In this document: one piece after another, positions 21,620 to 34,072 of the stretch
How the letters are laid out: every line of letters begins with the position of its first letter
How positions within the stretch are numbered: the first letter of the stretch is position 1
Assembly (NCBI GenBank): GCA_032622095.1
Contig: CP136068.1
Location: 120,267,509 to 120,331,508 of the forward strand
Direction: 5' to 3'
DNA length: 64,000 nt
Source of the DNA: Siphonodentalium dalli
Lineage: Eukaryota > Mollusca > Scaphopoda > Gadilida > Siphonodentaliidae
Position numbers and translations under genes: made by a program
The notes under the pieces: model-generated
What the model saw: the letters and a program-made list of their open reading frames with translations, nothing else
The model's database searches: none
What the model was told of the DNA's origin: nothing

Positions 21620-21734
21620 GTGTTTCCTGGTCTGATTGTTTCGTCATTGACGCTGTTCAGTTTTCACTGCTGGCCGTTGCTATGAAGAATGGTGATATTG
21701 TTTTGTGGCGATTCAACACTCTTATAACTGATCA
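21620..21734 (+). CDS. GTF3C4: GTF3C4 homologue, exon 5 (WD-type blade)
   Basis: 115-nt exon after TATATTGAAG, ending TGATCA|GTGAGT. It reads Val-Ser-Trp-Ser-Asp, then Leu-Leu-Ala-Val-Ala-Met-Lys-Asn-Gly-Asp-Ile-Val-Leu-Trp-Arg-Phe. The 'LLAV-x-x-x-N-G-(D/N)-I-x-(V/L)-W' blade is strongly conserved in GTF3C4 and in WD repeats generally. The first two bases complete Ser with exon 4, and the last two (CA) become Gln with exon 6. The acceptor has a weak pyrimidine tract; the exact boundary rests on phase. Confidence 0.9.
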
Positions 21735-21817
21735 GTGAGTAGCTGTTATTTTAATCATATTTGTTCTGTTCTGTGTTAAAATGAAATATTGTAGCATTAC
21801 AAAGATATATATTCAGT

Positions 21818-22160
21818 TTAACCCTTCCTTGACTGAAGCTTCCTGAAATTTTGCGAAAACCCTGTGCCAATGCATTCTCTTAAATATGTGAGTCTCCCAT
21901 AGGAAGCCTCACATATATAAGAGAATAAATTGGCCTAACAATATTTACCCCTGACCTTGTAAGCCTTGTGACTTCTCTTATATATGTGAGGCTCAGACAT
22001 TATTGAGGTATATACCGTATGAGTCTGTGTTAATAATAAATGGGAATAAAATAAAGTAACACCATTTAAGACTCTTTATGGGAGACACATATATAAGAGA
22101 ATACATGGGCACAGGATCTTTAATGCTGCACCAGTGCAGCTCCCGTCATGAAAGGGTTTA
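21818..22160. mobile_element. TTAA-type MITE 9
   Basis: Left TTAA at 21818-21821 with CCCTTCCTTGAC; right end GCTCCCGTCATGAAAGGG followed by TTTA rather than TTAA (22157-22160). Two degenerate hairpins. A non-family stretch at about 21995-22070 interrupts the second. Confidence 0.7.
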
Positions 22161-23375
22161 GAGATAATCGTACTCTGGGTATTAGCATGATAACAGTATG
22201 TCAACGAGCCCCGAATTATATAAATATCCAATGAAACAGGTTGCACTTATTTCCAATATAATTCATTTCACCAAATAATTTAACCCTTCCATGATTGGAG
22301 CTTCTTAAAATTTTGCATAAACCTTGTGCCAATGCATTCTCTTAAATATGCGAATCTCCCATAGGGAGCCTTGCATATGTATGAGAATACATTGGCCTAA
22401 CAATATTTACCTTGATCTTGTAAGCCAGTGCATTCTTTTATATATGCGAGGCTGCCTATGGGAGACTTGCCTATATAATAGAATGCACTGGCATGGGATC
22501 TGTAATGCTGCACCAGCACTGTTCCCCTCATGGAAGGGTTAAGAGATAATCTTACTCTATTGGTATTCGAACATGATAGTAATTATTCAACGAGTCCCGA
22601 TTATCCAACAAAACAGGTCGAATTATTCCCATTGTAATTCATTTCACCAAATAATTTAACCCTTCCATGATTGGGGCTTTCTAAAATTTTGCGAATACCC
22701 TGTGCCAATGTATTATCTTATACATGTGAGTCTCCCATAGGGAGGCTCGCATATATAAGAGAATACATTAGCCTAACAATATTTACCTTGACCTTGTAAG
22801 CCAGTGTATTCTCTTATGCCTATGGGAGACTCGCTTATATAATAGAATGCACTGGCATGGGATCTGTAATGCTGCACCAGCACTGTTCCCCTCATGGAAG
22901 GGTTAAGAGATAATCTTACTCTATTGGTATTCGAACATGATAGTAATTATTCAACGAGTCCCGATTATCCAACAAAACAGGTCGAATTATTCCCATTGTA
23001 ATTCATTTAACCAAATAATTTAACCCTTCCATGATTGGGGCTTTCTAAAATTTTGCGAATACCCTGTGCCAATGTATTATCTTATACATGTGAGTCTCCC
23101 ATAGGGAGGCTCGCATATATAAGAGAATACATTAGCCTAACAATATTTACCTTGACCTTGTAACCCAGTGTATTCTCTTATGCCTATGGGAGACTCGCTT
23201 ATATAATAGAATGCACTGGCATGGGATCTGTAATGCTGCACCAGCACTGTTCCCCTCATGGAATGGTTAAGAGATAATCTTACTCTATTGGTATTCGAGC
23301 ATGATAATAGTTTGTCAACGAGCCCCGATTATCCAACGAAAAATTATTCCCGTTGTAATTCATTTCACCAAATAA
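22160..23375 (+). repeat. Large tandem duplication of a TTAA MITE plus its flank (periods ~382, 364, 364)
   Basis: The flank segment beginning AGAGATAATC recurs at 22160, 22542, 22906 and 23270. Each of the first three is followed by a TTAA MITE: 22280-22542, 22656-22906 and 23020-23270. The last two units are nearly identical over 364 nt, while the first is more diverged and the fourth is only the flank. The MITE was therefore amplified by segmental duplication here, not by separate insertion. Confidence 0.85.
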
Positions 23376-23405
23376 TATAAAATGGACTTTCTTTCAGCGT
23401 TACAC

Positions 23406-23530
23406 AGGCCTGAGTTTAGTGTGCCTGTCATTTGCAGAATGAGGTCCCCAGAGGGTGAATTTAGTGACACTATCACGCATAGCGGGCTAGCATCACCAAA
23501 TTCACCCTCTGGGGACCTCATTCTGCAGTC
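23406..23530. mobile_element. MITE family B, single-hairpin fragment
   Basis: AGGCCTGAGTTTAGTGTGCC at the left, then the GAGGTCCCCAGAGGGTGAAT hairpin closed by ATTCACCCTCTGGGGACCTC. The right half is missing or decayed. Confidence 0.7.
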
Positions 23531-23736
23531 CTCATCTGCTATGGGAGACATAGACTCAGATTGAAGTTCCCAAATGGTGAATATTGTGATGTACGCCCAT
23601 TGGGAACCTCGATTATTCAATGTGTTGTCTGCCAATTTGGGGATATAGAGAATCTAAACTAAAAAAGAAATAGAATCTATGTGAAGAAGTTCATGTAGAA
23701 ATATGATAATAAAGATACTTTCCAGAGAAGATGAGA

Positions 23737-23863
23737 CCTGAGCAGAATGAGGTCCCCAGAGGGTGAATTTAGTGATGCTAGCCCGTTATGCGGGACAGCA
23801 TCACTAAATTCGCCCTCTGTGGACCTCATTCTGCAAATGACAGGCACACTAAACTCAGGCTTG
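23737..23863. mobile_element. MITE family B, single-hairpin fragment in inverse order
   Basis: Begins at AGCAGAATGAGGTCCCC and ends CACACTAAACTCAGGCTTG, i.e. the right half of the element, complementary to the left half at 23406-23530. Confidence 0.7.
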
Positions 23864-24260
23864 GCTTTACATTCCAATGATGCCATCAAGTGAGATATCT
23901 TTTTCTTATGCATCAATTCTATTGATACGTTCCATGGGGTTACTCAGAAAAATCTAAAAAGTTCATGTTAATCCATGATGACTGTATCTGTAGTAAATAA
24001 CGTTTTATTTCACTAGATTACGTGACTCCTAGCTGCGTCATGACATATTTGATGCGAATTGTCACTCCGATTGTTCTAAATTAAAAAATGTTCACCCATA
24101 AATGAACAATACTGATGAATGGGGAACTAATGTCAGCAGTTCTCAACCAATTATTGCATTCAGTTGAATGTTATATTCATCAAGTTGACATACTGGATAC
24201 TAGAATTGTCTCTTAACAGTTCACTATTTCTTATATCTGTCTTTTTTTTCTCCATCATAG
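23864..24260. other. Intron 5 segment, nothing recognised
   Basis: Unremarkable AT-rich sequence up to the exon 6 acceptor. Confidence 0.5.
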
Positions 24261-24361
24261 GTCCGGTTGTCAAACTATGGGAGTGTTTTGTCAACTGAGT
24301 CCAGGAATATCATGCATTTCATGGATGAAATCACCGAAGTCATCAATATTCAGATCAAAAG
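24261..24361 (+). CDS. GTF3C4: GTF3C4 homologue, exon 6
   Basis: 101-nt exon after TTTTTTCTCCATCATAG, ending CAAAAG|GTAGGT. With CA from exon 5 it reads Gln-Ser-Gly-Cys-Gln-Thr, then Pro-Gly-Ile-Ser-Cys-Ile-Ser-Trp-Met-Lys. The 'I-(T/S)-x-(I/V)-x-W' start of a propeller blade fits. It leaves G, completed to Ala by exon 7. The following intron is the longest seen (12.3 kb). Confidence 0.83.
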
Positions 24362-24835
24362 GTAGGTCTTCATTGCAGGATATTTATCAGTCTTTTTAAA
24401 AGACGACGATAATCCTAATGGATGTACGTCTCTAGAGGTGTCCACTAAAATTAATTTCTACAATGACGCTGCATTCCCAACATGACATAATAAATCATTT
24501 CCAAATATGGAGTGCATTCCTAACATAGTAAATGTTTGTGAGAATCGTAGTATTTAGAAATAGTTATAAATACAGCAAGATGCAAAAGAATAATCAATCA
24601 CGAATATTGTTGACTGATAAAAACTTGAAGATGATGTCTCCTGTATTGCGATGAGTAAAATGAAATATGGATATATCGCCTGTATTCAGTTTTCCAACAA
24701 TAGTTGAGTTTAACAATGCGTGGGAAACTTGTCAACACGGTCATTGACCTCTGCTCTGTGAAATGATCTGTTATGCCATAAACCAATGAAATCACGCACG
24801 TGCTTTGCCACTCTCCAATGAAATAGAGGGAATCC
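24362..24835. other. Intron 6, 5' part, nothing recognised
   Basis: No gene or repeat. Confidence 0.5.
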
Positions 24836-24843
24836 CATCAATT

Positions 24844-26764
24844 TAGTGTTGAAACGATTAGTGGTTTTGAGGAATCGACTAGTCGCCAGAGGGAATCGAC
24901 TACTAGTCGACTAGTCGGACCCCTTCCGAAACTTACCGTTTTGTGCTCATATACGTATATAATTTGCCGTTTGTTTTGAGTACCAGTAACCAACTTTGCA
25001 TTTTCGAACGCAAAGCAAGACGTGATTTAACACTATTTGCCGTGATTATTTGGCTTAATATCACTGAAGGTTAATAGGTTATTAATTTGTCCCAGGTGTA
25101 TGATGTTTTATGACAATCAAATTACCATCCAGTTGATGTATGTATCTAAACGGTGGTGACAAACACCTGATCGATCGCGGAAACGCTAATGATTACGTAG
25201 TGGAAGCTCGTGCAACAATCAGAAACCGGTGCATTATTCTATATGTTTTGTGTAAAAATGTTCCTTTAAAATTGATATGGTATGGTCTACCGGGCCATAC
25301 CGGTTTTTACATAAAATCGAACATCGTTGTTTTCGAACTTGCCCAGTGTGCTTGTCACCGATTGACTTCACAAACGGGCGTACATGAAGAAATGCAAGAT
25401 ATTTTGAGAAACGAACTTCATCTCCGACAAGAGTCAAACAAAAGTTACAAAATAAATGTTATAACAGCTGTAGTGCGTACAAGCCTTATATGCTCGCAGA
25501 TGTCATGTACATATATCGGACACGGAATGTGGTAAAGCTCCCTGTATATATAGAGTCCGCATATATTAAAAATGGGCCATGCATTGCGTACATAATGTTG
25601 TTCCTTGTATTCATTGCAAGGTCACGATATGACATAGCTTAATCACGGACAGTCATTTTCCCGCCAAAAACGCACGTGTTTTCACTGTTTGATTTGATCG
25701 CGTACATAATTGTCTCTCGTGCATGGTACATTGTAAATATATATACAATATATACAATTTTACTTGCGAGTCCCCGAATACACAATCGATCGTGTCAGTT
25801 TCAGAAATAAAACTGCGCAGACCGGCGATGTTAATAGTACATTTCAATGCGATGTCGTAAGTTCTATATTTAGCCCGATTCCAGGAATTTGCGTCATCCA
25901 GATTACGTTTCTGGGAACAGCTTTGTCACCGCCCAATTCCGCAAAGGATTTAAGTTTGAGGTGCTAAAATACATTGTAATTTTTCACAAACACAGCCCAT
26001 AAACGACGTGGGATTTCCGAAGTGACTCGCTAGTTTAGTTCGAAATACGCGACGCTATTCGATGCATAGCATGGCCGACCGCGGGTTGGCTTTATATTTA
26101 TATCTATAATACAATATATCTAGAACGTGCGATCGTATACACTCACCCATGTGTCAGTTGATGCATGTGGTGGTTATAAAAAATATCACACAATTTTACA
26201 AATAAACTTTAAAGGTATACTGACATAGTGCTTCAATAAACTATAATATATTGGACTTGTTATTAAACATAAAACTTAATAATGTCACCTCGCAACTAAC
26301 TTGATTGAAGTTGAGTCCTGCACACCTGCAAACACGTTGACCAGTTATCACTCAGATCAATTCCGTCACGCCGAAATAGACACGGTTGCGATAGGCGCTG
26401 ATTCTTTGAAGTTGATTATCAAAGCCGGCCGTCTCAAATTCAAAGAATAAGCCGCCGCAGCGCCGACAAATACATTGAGTTGAGGTCATTGGGTTTCGCG
26501 CTCGTGCATGACCACCAAGTACTGAAAGCAGTTATCGCATCAAAGGGACAACAAAGAAGGCTTTAACAAGCTAATTGTGATGGTGTATTTCGATAGCCTG
26601 ATTGTTTAAATTGTCCAGTAATTCGGTAACGGCAGCAACGGCACTGCTTTCGCGATGGCATAATGGTGGTGGGTGTGTTCCGACTAGTCGACTAGCCGAT
26701 TTCGGAATCGACTAATTTAATAATCGCGTCGATTTCGAATAGTCGATTAATCGTTTCAACACTA
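24844..26764. mobile_element. 1.9-kb hAT-type element with perfect 8-bp target duplication
   Basis: Ends TAGTGTTGAAACGATTA and TAATCGTTTCAACACTA are inverted repeats, flanked by identical CATCAATT at 24836-24843 and 26765-26772. Subterminal DNA on both sides iterates palindromic words (CGACTAGTCG, GACTAGTCGACTAG, ATCGACTA). The interior (about 24950-26640) has no transposase-length frame; the longest is 131 codons at 25140-25535, with no recognisable motif. Hence non-autonomous, or carrying captured DNA. Confidence 0.88.
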
Positions 26765-26772
26765 CATCAATT

Positions 26773-27420
26773 CAGTAACTGATTATGAATGAGATATCCA
26801 GAGATGTAAATATTGTAAAATTTTCATCAACTTTTTAAATAGACTGGATATTTATTATCTCAGCATTTTATTTTTATTTTTTTAATACTTGGTTTACGGA
26901 TTTCCTGACCCAAAAAAAAGGTTTTCAAAAAAAATAAAACTCTATTTTTTGGGTTTTTTTTATTTTCCCTGATGGGAATATTAAACAGCCAGATGGAAAA
27001 TATAAATTAGAAAAAATGTTTTAGTTTCTTCATCTATTCAGCGCGATTTTAACATAGACAGTGTGCATAATATATCTATGCTGGATGTTGTCAGGTGTCC
27101 GAGTTACCTATTACAAGTTTACAACCTCAAGCTCTATTGTGTGACTGATTGTACTAGTTATGCAATGAATTAACCATTGAAATGTTAATTAACCATTGAA
27201 AAAACAATCAGTGAACCAAGTAATAAAAAATACAATCCCTCATGGATAACAGTAAAATGTCATCACTGAAATGTACTGAATGTGTCAAGAAATCAACTAT
27301 GCATTTCACACATTACTCAAGAGAAACTCCACAGTTTCCACAGGCAGGGGCCCAAAATCAAGGGGGGGCATATATTCATTGAAATATAACTGAAATATGA
27401 AACAAAACCGTATAGACAAT
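26773..27420. other. Intron 6 segment, nothing recognised
   Basis: T-rich and A-rich runs (26865-26960), no gene. Confidence 0.5.
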
Positions 27421-28850
27421 ATACTGTTATGCCCTAAGTAAATGGCCCATCTAACTGAAGTGGCACCCCAGTTTAACTGCGTTCCGTTTTAACCTTACTG
27501 CGGTTATAAGATGCGTTTAAAACGCAAGAGAACCGAATAAATTGTGCGGTTAAAACGGATACGTCGCGGTTAAACCGATATATGTCGCTCTTAATGGAAC
27601 AGATACCATATGGCGTATATGGCGTGTCATGTTTTAGTTGCCATGCTCGTTAGACAAGTTAGCACAAATAACATGCCAGTGTCCCTTTCAATATCAATAT
27701 TTTTTGTTGTGGATCTTTTATTTATTTTGGATAAATAGAACAGACATTCATATACCAATATTTTATGTTTTGGGTAAACGGAAGATTGTGATGTATGGTG
27801 TGAAAAAATAAAAGTGTTTTTGTGTGTTTTATTTATTTTTGGATTTCTTTTTATTATAGTAGCCTTTTGGTGAAAATAACAGTTGGGCTAACCCCGACGG
27901 GTAATCGGAATCCTTATGGCCCATTTTCGACTTTAACCATCGATAAAATAAATATTTACATAATTATATATAAATATAATTATTCGACAATTTAGCTGAC
28001 GAGTGCCGTTCACTTTCAATGTAAGGAAAACGCGTTTAAAATTGAACAACTGCAAAACGGAAAAAAACGCATTCAAACGGATCAAATGGCCACTGAATTT
28101 CAAACGGATTCGAGTGGATAATTATATAATAATATAAAGTTGGGGTTAGAGTTCCACACATGCATCATAAATGTAAAGTGAGAGAAACAATACATAGTCA
28201 CAAAATGCGTTTAAACGGAACAACCGCACTCTTCAAACATCGGGCATTATTCGGATATCGGAAACCGATATTTAAGTTTTCCGATCTTGCATTCGTTGCT
28301 ATATAATCATAATTAACTACAAACGTGACACGCCAACTAGATTCGCGAATTGCGTATGGACTATTACTAGTATTAAGTTCAGCACTCTACTTTGCTTCAA
28401 ACATAAGCATGTATTTTTTCACAAGCCGAACAACGGACGTATACTAGAACATATACGTCAAAATTATACAGTTTTCAACAAGTCGGGATTAAAACATAAA
28501 ATATATCGTGTTGAGTACCGATGGTGATAAAAAAAACATACAATCAACTCCTGGTCGATTATGAAGTTACCACTTTGCTGTGATCGCTAAAACACAAAAT
28601 GATGACATACACTGGTAGATGCATGGGTAGTACCCCTCTCTTTCCCATTAAATATTCAAATACCGGAAGGTTAACGTTTACGCGCGGTGTAACCGCAGTT
28701 AAGGGTTATTAACTGTGGTATCCTAACCGCATGTAACTGCGATGCCACCGCAGTTACGGCAAATAACTGCAGTGCGGTTACGGTTTAACCGCAGTTGTAA
28801 ACGGATTATAACTGCAGTTAATGGGTCATTTACTTAGGGCATAACAGTAT
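27421..28850. mobile_element. 1.4-kb TIR element filled with GCGGTTAA/CCGCAGTT words
   Basis: Ends ATACTGTTATGCCCTAAGTA and its reverse complement match over about 30 nt with one mismatch (GGCCCAT versus GACCCAT at the inner end). Subterminal DNA on both sides is composed of variants of GCGGTTAAAACG, CGTTTAAAACGC, AACCGCAGTTA and AACTGCGGT. The central part (about 27600-28660) is AT-rich with no gene. The outermost bases (TATA on both sides) leave a TA or slightly longer target duplication possible. Confidence 0.8.
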
Positions 28851-29581
28851 ATATGCTTGAGATGAGTACAGATTAGGCTTTCTGAATTTGATACATAATG
28901 TCCACATTATTTGGGGTACCAAGAGTTAATTATGGCCCTTGGTTTTATAACTGAAAATAAGATTTTTATGCAAAAAGTGACAAAAATATTGCATTTTTAG
29001 ACCTAAGGGACACAAAAGCCAGAATATTTTTAGCATGATCACCTATGTTGGTTCAAAGCCTCTGGCTTCCAACATCAATATGGAAAACTTTCAAACTTTC
29101 GCCATTCACAATTCCAGAAAATCTATTTTTAATGCAGATGAAAAAATTTTGGTGCTGAAAAATTGGCCCAGTATCTAGTAACTATGTTCTGCAGAAAATG
29201 CTACTGCTCACTACAAGTGGGATCAAGGTCACTTGCACTTAACAATTGAGAAGTTTAAGACACCTAAAATTAACAAATTTTAACCAACCTTGTATACCTA
29301 CCACATGTATGGTGTCAGTCACCATTGGCACTTTATACATATAAATTTACCCCTACTGATCATTCGAAACTGTGGAGTGTTAACTCAATTATATAAAACT
29401 ATTCATCATCTAAAACATGTAAGATGTAACCCAATGAGTAATTTTTTGCACCATCAAAACATTTCTGGCATACAGAAAGATTAGGTCAAATTCATTTAAT
29501 CAAATACAGATTTTCAATTTGTGAAAAAGGTTATGAATATTAAGAATGCAATTTTTGTTTTGTTTTTACTACTCTTCCATA
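28851..29581. other. Intron 6 segment, nothing recognised
   Basis: AT-rich, with only short meaningless frames. Confidence 0.45.
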
Positions 29582-29960
29582 TACAGTACAAGGCCCGTGG
29601 TTTTTTCAAAACCACGCGTGGCCAACATTGTAACACGGAAAAAACACGGAAAAATCGCGCGTGGTCTTAGCGTGGTCAACTTCAGAAAAATGGCCAGCGT
29701 GTTCAAAAACGGTCTGAACACGGCGTGTACATGCCGTGGTCATCCGAGTTCACGCCGTGGTCATCCGTGTTGAAGTCGTGTTATTAGCATGATCAATTTC
29801 GGCAATATGGCCAGCGTGTTCAAAAACGGTCTGAACACGGCATGTTCAATGCCGTGGTCATCTGAGTACACGCCGTGGTCATCCGTGTTGAAGTCGTGTT
29901 CATGCCGTGTTAATAGCGTGGTCAGCCGTGTTTACGGCGTCTACTATTTTCAGGGACAGT

Positions 29961-30850
29961 GCGGGAGGTGTGAATAATCCGCGACATCAAAGAGTTGCCG
30001 CAGTATTACTTGCGGTAGGCTTTTTTCGGGTATATTTGGCCCGGATTGATTTCGTCAATGAATAAAGAATTGTCAGATAAAATATTTTATAATAAAAAAC
30101 AATTTCATATATTTAATTATATATATGCATGTTTGTTAATCCGTGTCAATGGCCTTTATATCCGTGTCATGTTTTGTTGTCGCGTTTTATTTTAGTTGGC
30201 ATTAATATTTTCTTGTGTTTGTTCATATTACATGTATGCAAACGGTTTCGGTAGTTTGTGCGTCGATATCGTGTCGCAACAAATGGCTGAAAAGTTGGAT
30301 ATAACATTACACAAATTCATAAGTTAAAGACATATTATGCACTCTGAGTGCACTCCGTGGTCATCCGTGCGGGAGGTGTGAATAATCCGCGACATCAAAG
30401 AGTTGCCGCAGTATTACTTGCGGTTGGCTTTGTTAGGTATATTTGGCCCGGATTGATTTCGTCAATGAATAAAGAATTGTCAGATAAAATCTTTTATAAT
30501 AAAAAACAATTTCATATATTGAATTGTATATATATGCATATTTGTTTATCTGTGTCTATGGCCTTTATATCCGTGTCATGTTTTGTTGTCGCATTTTGTT
30601 TGTGCGTCGATATCGTGTTCCAAAAATTGGCTGAAAAATTGGATATAACATTACAAAAATTCATAAGTTAAAGACATATTATGCACTCTGAGTGCACTCC
30701 GTGGTCATCCGTGTTGAAGTCGTGTTCATGCCGTGGTCATGCATGCTAATAGCGTGGTCAGCAGTGTTTACCCCGTGGTCTGCATCCCAATGCAGAGCGG
30801 CACCTACTCTTTTCAGGGAGGTGCGGGAGGTGTGAATAATCCGGGGGTCA
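29961..30850 (+). repeat. Internal triplication in the 6.6-kb element
   Basis: GCGGGAGGTGTGAATAATCC occurs at about 29961, 30369 and 30823. The first two are followed by the same ~340-nt tract (GACATCAAAGAGTTGCCGCA, an AT-rich part, and TCATAAGTTAAAGACATATT before the next unit). The third is truncated. Confidence 0.85.
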
Positions 30851-31929
30851 CTGTATTTAATGAATATATAAGAATTACGGTGTGTTTTGTCAATTTGGAT
30901 ATAATATTTGTAAAAATAACTACTTTCAGCAAGATTATTATCCATTTCTATTTTATCACCCTACCGGAGTGTTTCACATAACTTTAAACTTTTGCATTTA
31001 ATGTTCAAAACGTAACTAAAGTTTTAAATTTTAATTTTAAACAAAAAATTAAAAACTCGGATCAAAATTTATAAATAAAATTTAGTTTTTCCAAATTTAA
31101 TTTAAAATGATCATTTTCAACAATTAATATAATGTTCAAGAATTATCAATATCAAAGTAATTTCATATATATGCACACATTATTATGCTACACTCGTGAC
31201 GCGGTCGGCGCCTCTGCAAAGCAGGCCCAGTCCAAACCAGCTAATTGTACACGGCAGTGCGGTTTGATACCCCCGGGTAATTATCGGCTGATAGAATGTG
31301 TGTTACATCACTAATTAGTTTATCACAAGGATGTATTAACGTGCTATTTGAACCTATTTACCAAATGTAAGCATACATCGCCACATTAAACATGTTTCTG
31401 AATTTCTTTTAACACGGTTGTAGTAAGAATTAAAAAAATGTAAATTAATTAAATAAAGCCGATTATTCTCATTTTAGAAACATACATAAAGGATGATAAG
31501 CCTTGATTATGGCGGAAAATATTTATATTGTAGGTAACATACCTTTATTAGGTGATTATGTGCGGTCCGTACAACGAACCGGAGGACAGGCATAATATAT
31601 ATGTATATGATGTCTTTGGGCTATTCATATTCCACCGACACGGAGAAACGGAACAATTCCTATAGGTGCCGCGTTGGTTTAAACATTCAGACTTTTTGTC
31701 AGTAAAAACATTCTACAATACGTTTTACGCCATCATTTTAACGAGAACAGCGCTCCTACATTAGCCGCTGGCGTGTTCTGTCGACATGTATAGGTCCTGG
31801 GGTACATCACTGCGACAACGGCATTCGAAATGGCGTCATTGGGCTTCACGTCAACTGAAAAAACTCAGCAAATCATCCTAGGTGCGATTTAAAACCTCCG
31901 GATTCATCGACAGACTTTCGGCCTGAATC

Positions 31930-33230
31930 AGTGTTCTGTATTTTACACTAAGAATTCATCAATCTGATCGAATTGAGTGTGCTCACGTATGGAGTGTCGA
32001 CACTGTTATGACCAGGTGATATTATTCAACAAATATTTAAAGGATATCTTGTTTTTTTAATTTTAAATTTATTCAAATTTAATTTAAAATTAAACATAAA
32101 ATCGAAAAGATGGATGTACAAGGAGCATGGTTACCTTCGCTAGTATATACAGGGTGGGATAACACGATTACCGTTTATATATGGCTAAGGTCGTGAATTT
32201 GGAGATATTCAGCCCAATATAGTTTGCAACAGAATCGCGAGTATGGTTCGAAAACCACCTTAGTTGCGGACAAGAACTACGCTCCTCACATGTGTCGATT
32301 GCGGGTTCTGTCGACATGTATATGTCGTGGGGTATATCACCATGGCAAATGCATTCGAACCGGGGTTATTTGCACTTCAATTCTACTGAAAAACAGAGCA
32401 AATCTTAAGTGCGGTTTGAAACCCCCGGGTACACCGATGTATAGTTTAGTTTTACGTCTTATTTTCGGACAAGTGTCACGTTTGTCCAAAACGAACATAC
32501 GGCGGGTTGTCGACATATATATGTCGTGGGGTGTATCACCATTACATAGCGATTCGAACCGGCGTCATGTGCGCTTTTATTCTACCGATAAACACAGCAA
32601 AACGTAGGTGCGGTTTGAAACCCCCGGGTAGACTTGATGTGAATGTTCTGTGTTTCATCAATCTGATAGAATTGAGTGTGCTCATGCACGTATGGAGTGT
32701 CGACACTGTTATGACCAGGTGATATTATTGAACAAATATTTAAATGATATCTCGTTTTTTTAATTTTAAATTTATTCAAATTTAATTTAAAATTAAACAT
32801 AAAATCGAAAAGATGGATGTACAAGGAGCATGGTTACCTTCGCTCGTATATACAGGGTGGGATAACACGATTACCGTTTATATATGGCTAAGGACGTGAA
32901 TTTGGAGATATTCAGCCCAATATAGTTTGCAACAGAATCGCGAGTATATGGTTCGAAAACCACCTTAGTTGCGGACAAGAAATACGCTCCTTACATGTGT
33001 CGATTGCGAGTTCTGTCGACATGTATATGTCGTGGGGTATATCACCATGGCAAATGCATTCGAACTGGCGTCATTTGCACTTCAATTCTACTGAAAAACA
33101 GAGCAAATCTTAAGTGCGGTTTGAAACCCCCGGGTACACCGATGTATAGTTTAGTTCTGAATATTCTGAGTTTTACGTCATATTTTCGGACAAGTGTCAC
33201 GTTTGTCATAGTACCATAATATGCAATTAT
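31930..33230 (+). repeat. ~700-nt tandem duplication in the 6.6-kb element
   Basis: GGAGTGTCGACACTGTTATG at about 31991 and 32693 starts near-identical tracts that include GATGGATGTACAAGGAGCAT and end near GTTTGAAACCCCCGGGTA. A subunit with GTCGACATGTATATGTCGTG then GAAACCCCCGGGTA is itself repeated (32310-32440, 32500-32640, 33000-33140, and a relative at 31770-31900). Confidence 0.85.
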
Positions 33231-34072
33231 TATGATACGTTAAATGCAATATTTATGACCAAAAAATCTTGGTGAATTTATCTTTTTATATATTTTAAAA
33301 TATTATTTTGCGAAAACCCGTGCCAATGAATTTTCTTAAATATGCAAGACTGAAAAACAAAGTGAAAATATTGTATCCATAAGTTGTTATGGACTCTTTT
33401 TGGTCGGGGTTTTGTTTTCGTGTTATTATTATAGCAGAAAAGGTCACATCGTCGTTGTACTGATTATAATTCATCCAAGCAAAAAGGGACCCAATCTACA
33501 AAGAGACCGCCAAACAATAGGCTGGTAATTGTCATAATTACATAACGAGTAGTTAGATGTCTGTCTCGATAATGCATGGTTTGTTCATTGCCATCGATTA
33601 CATAGCGGGATTAAGTATCTCGATACTGTAGACGGACAGTACAAATACACAGGTTGTTGTTCGTTTTATTTTTGTGACTATAGAATGCCTGAATTTAAAT
33701 GAGATATACTGAGTAGATATAACGTTAAAAATATATCTTTAATAACACCATCAAAGATATGGAAAAGTTATGCATGTAGTATGTTTTTTCCAGGAGAGCA
33801 AAATGTATATGTTAGTGTTATTTCTGTTCTAGGTTCATGCTTTCGTTTTCAGAAATGTGTGAAGACGATGTAATAAAGAGCGTTTTCTAATATGATAATA
33901 CTATCCTGTTGAATTGACGCTTTTCTTTTCACGTGTATTGTCCTGATAATTGTCGTGTATCAATGGCGGCAATTATTTGTCCTTCATATTTTTACTGCAT
34001 GTGCAGAGACTGTATTTTCAAGGTGTTGGCCGGTAATTGTGTATGGATATGTAAGTATCAGCATAGGCCGTT

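Noticed and set aside
25140-25535. 131-codon open frame inside the hAT-type element
   Set aside because: No hAT transposase motif or other recognisable domain; could be chance.
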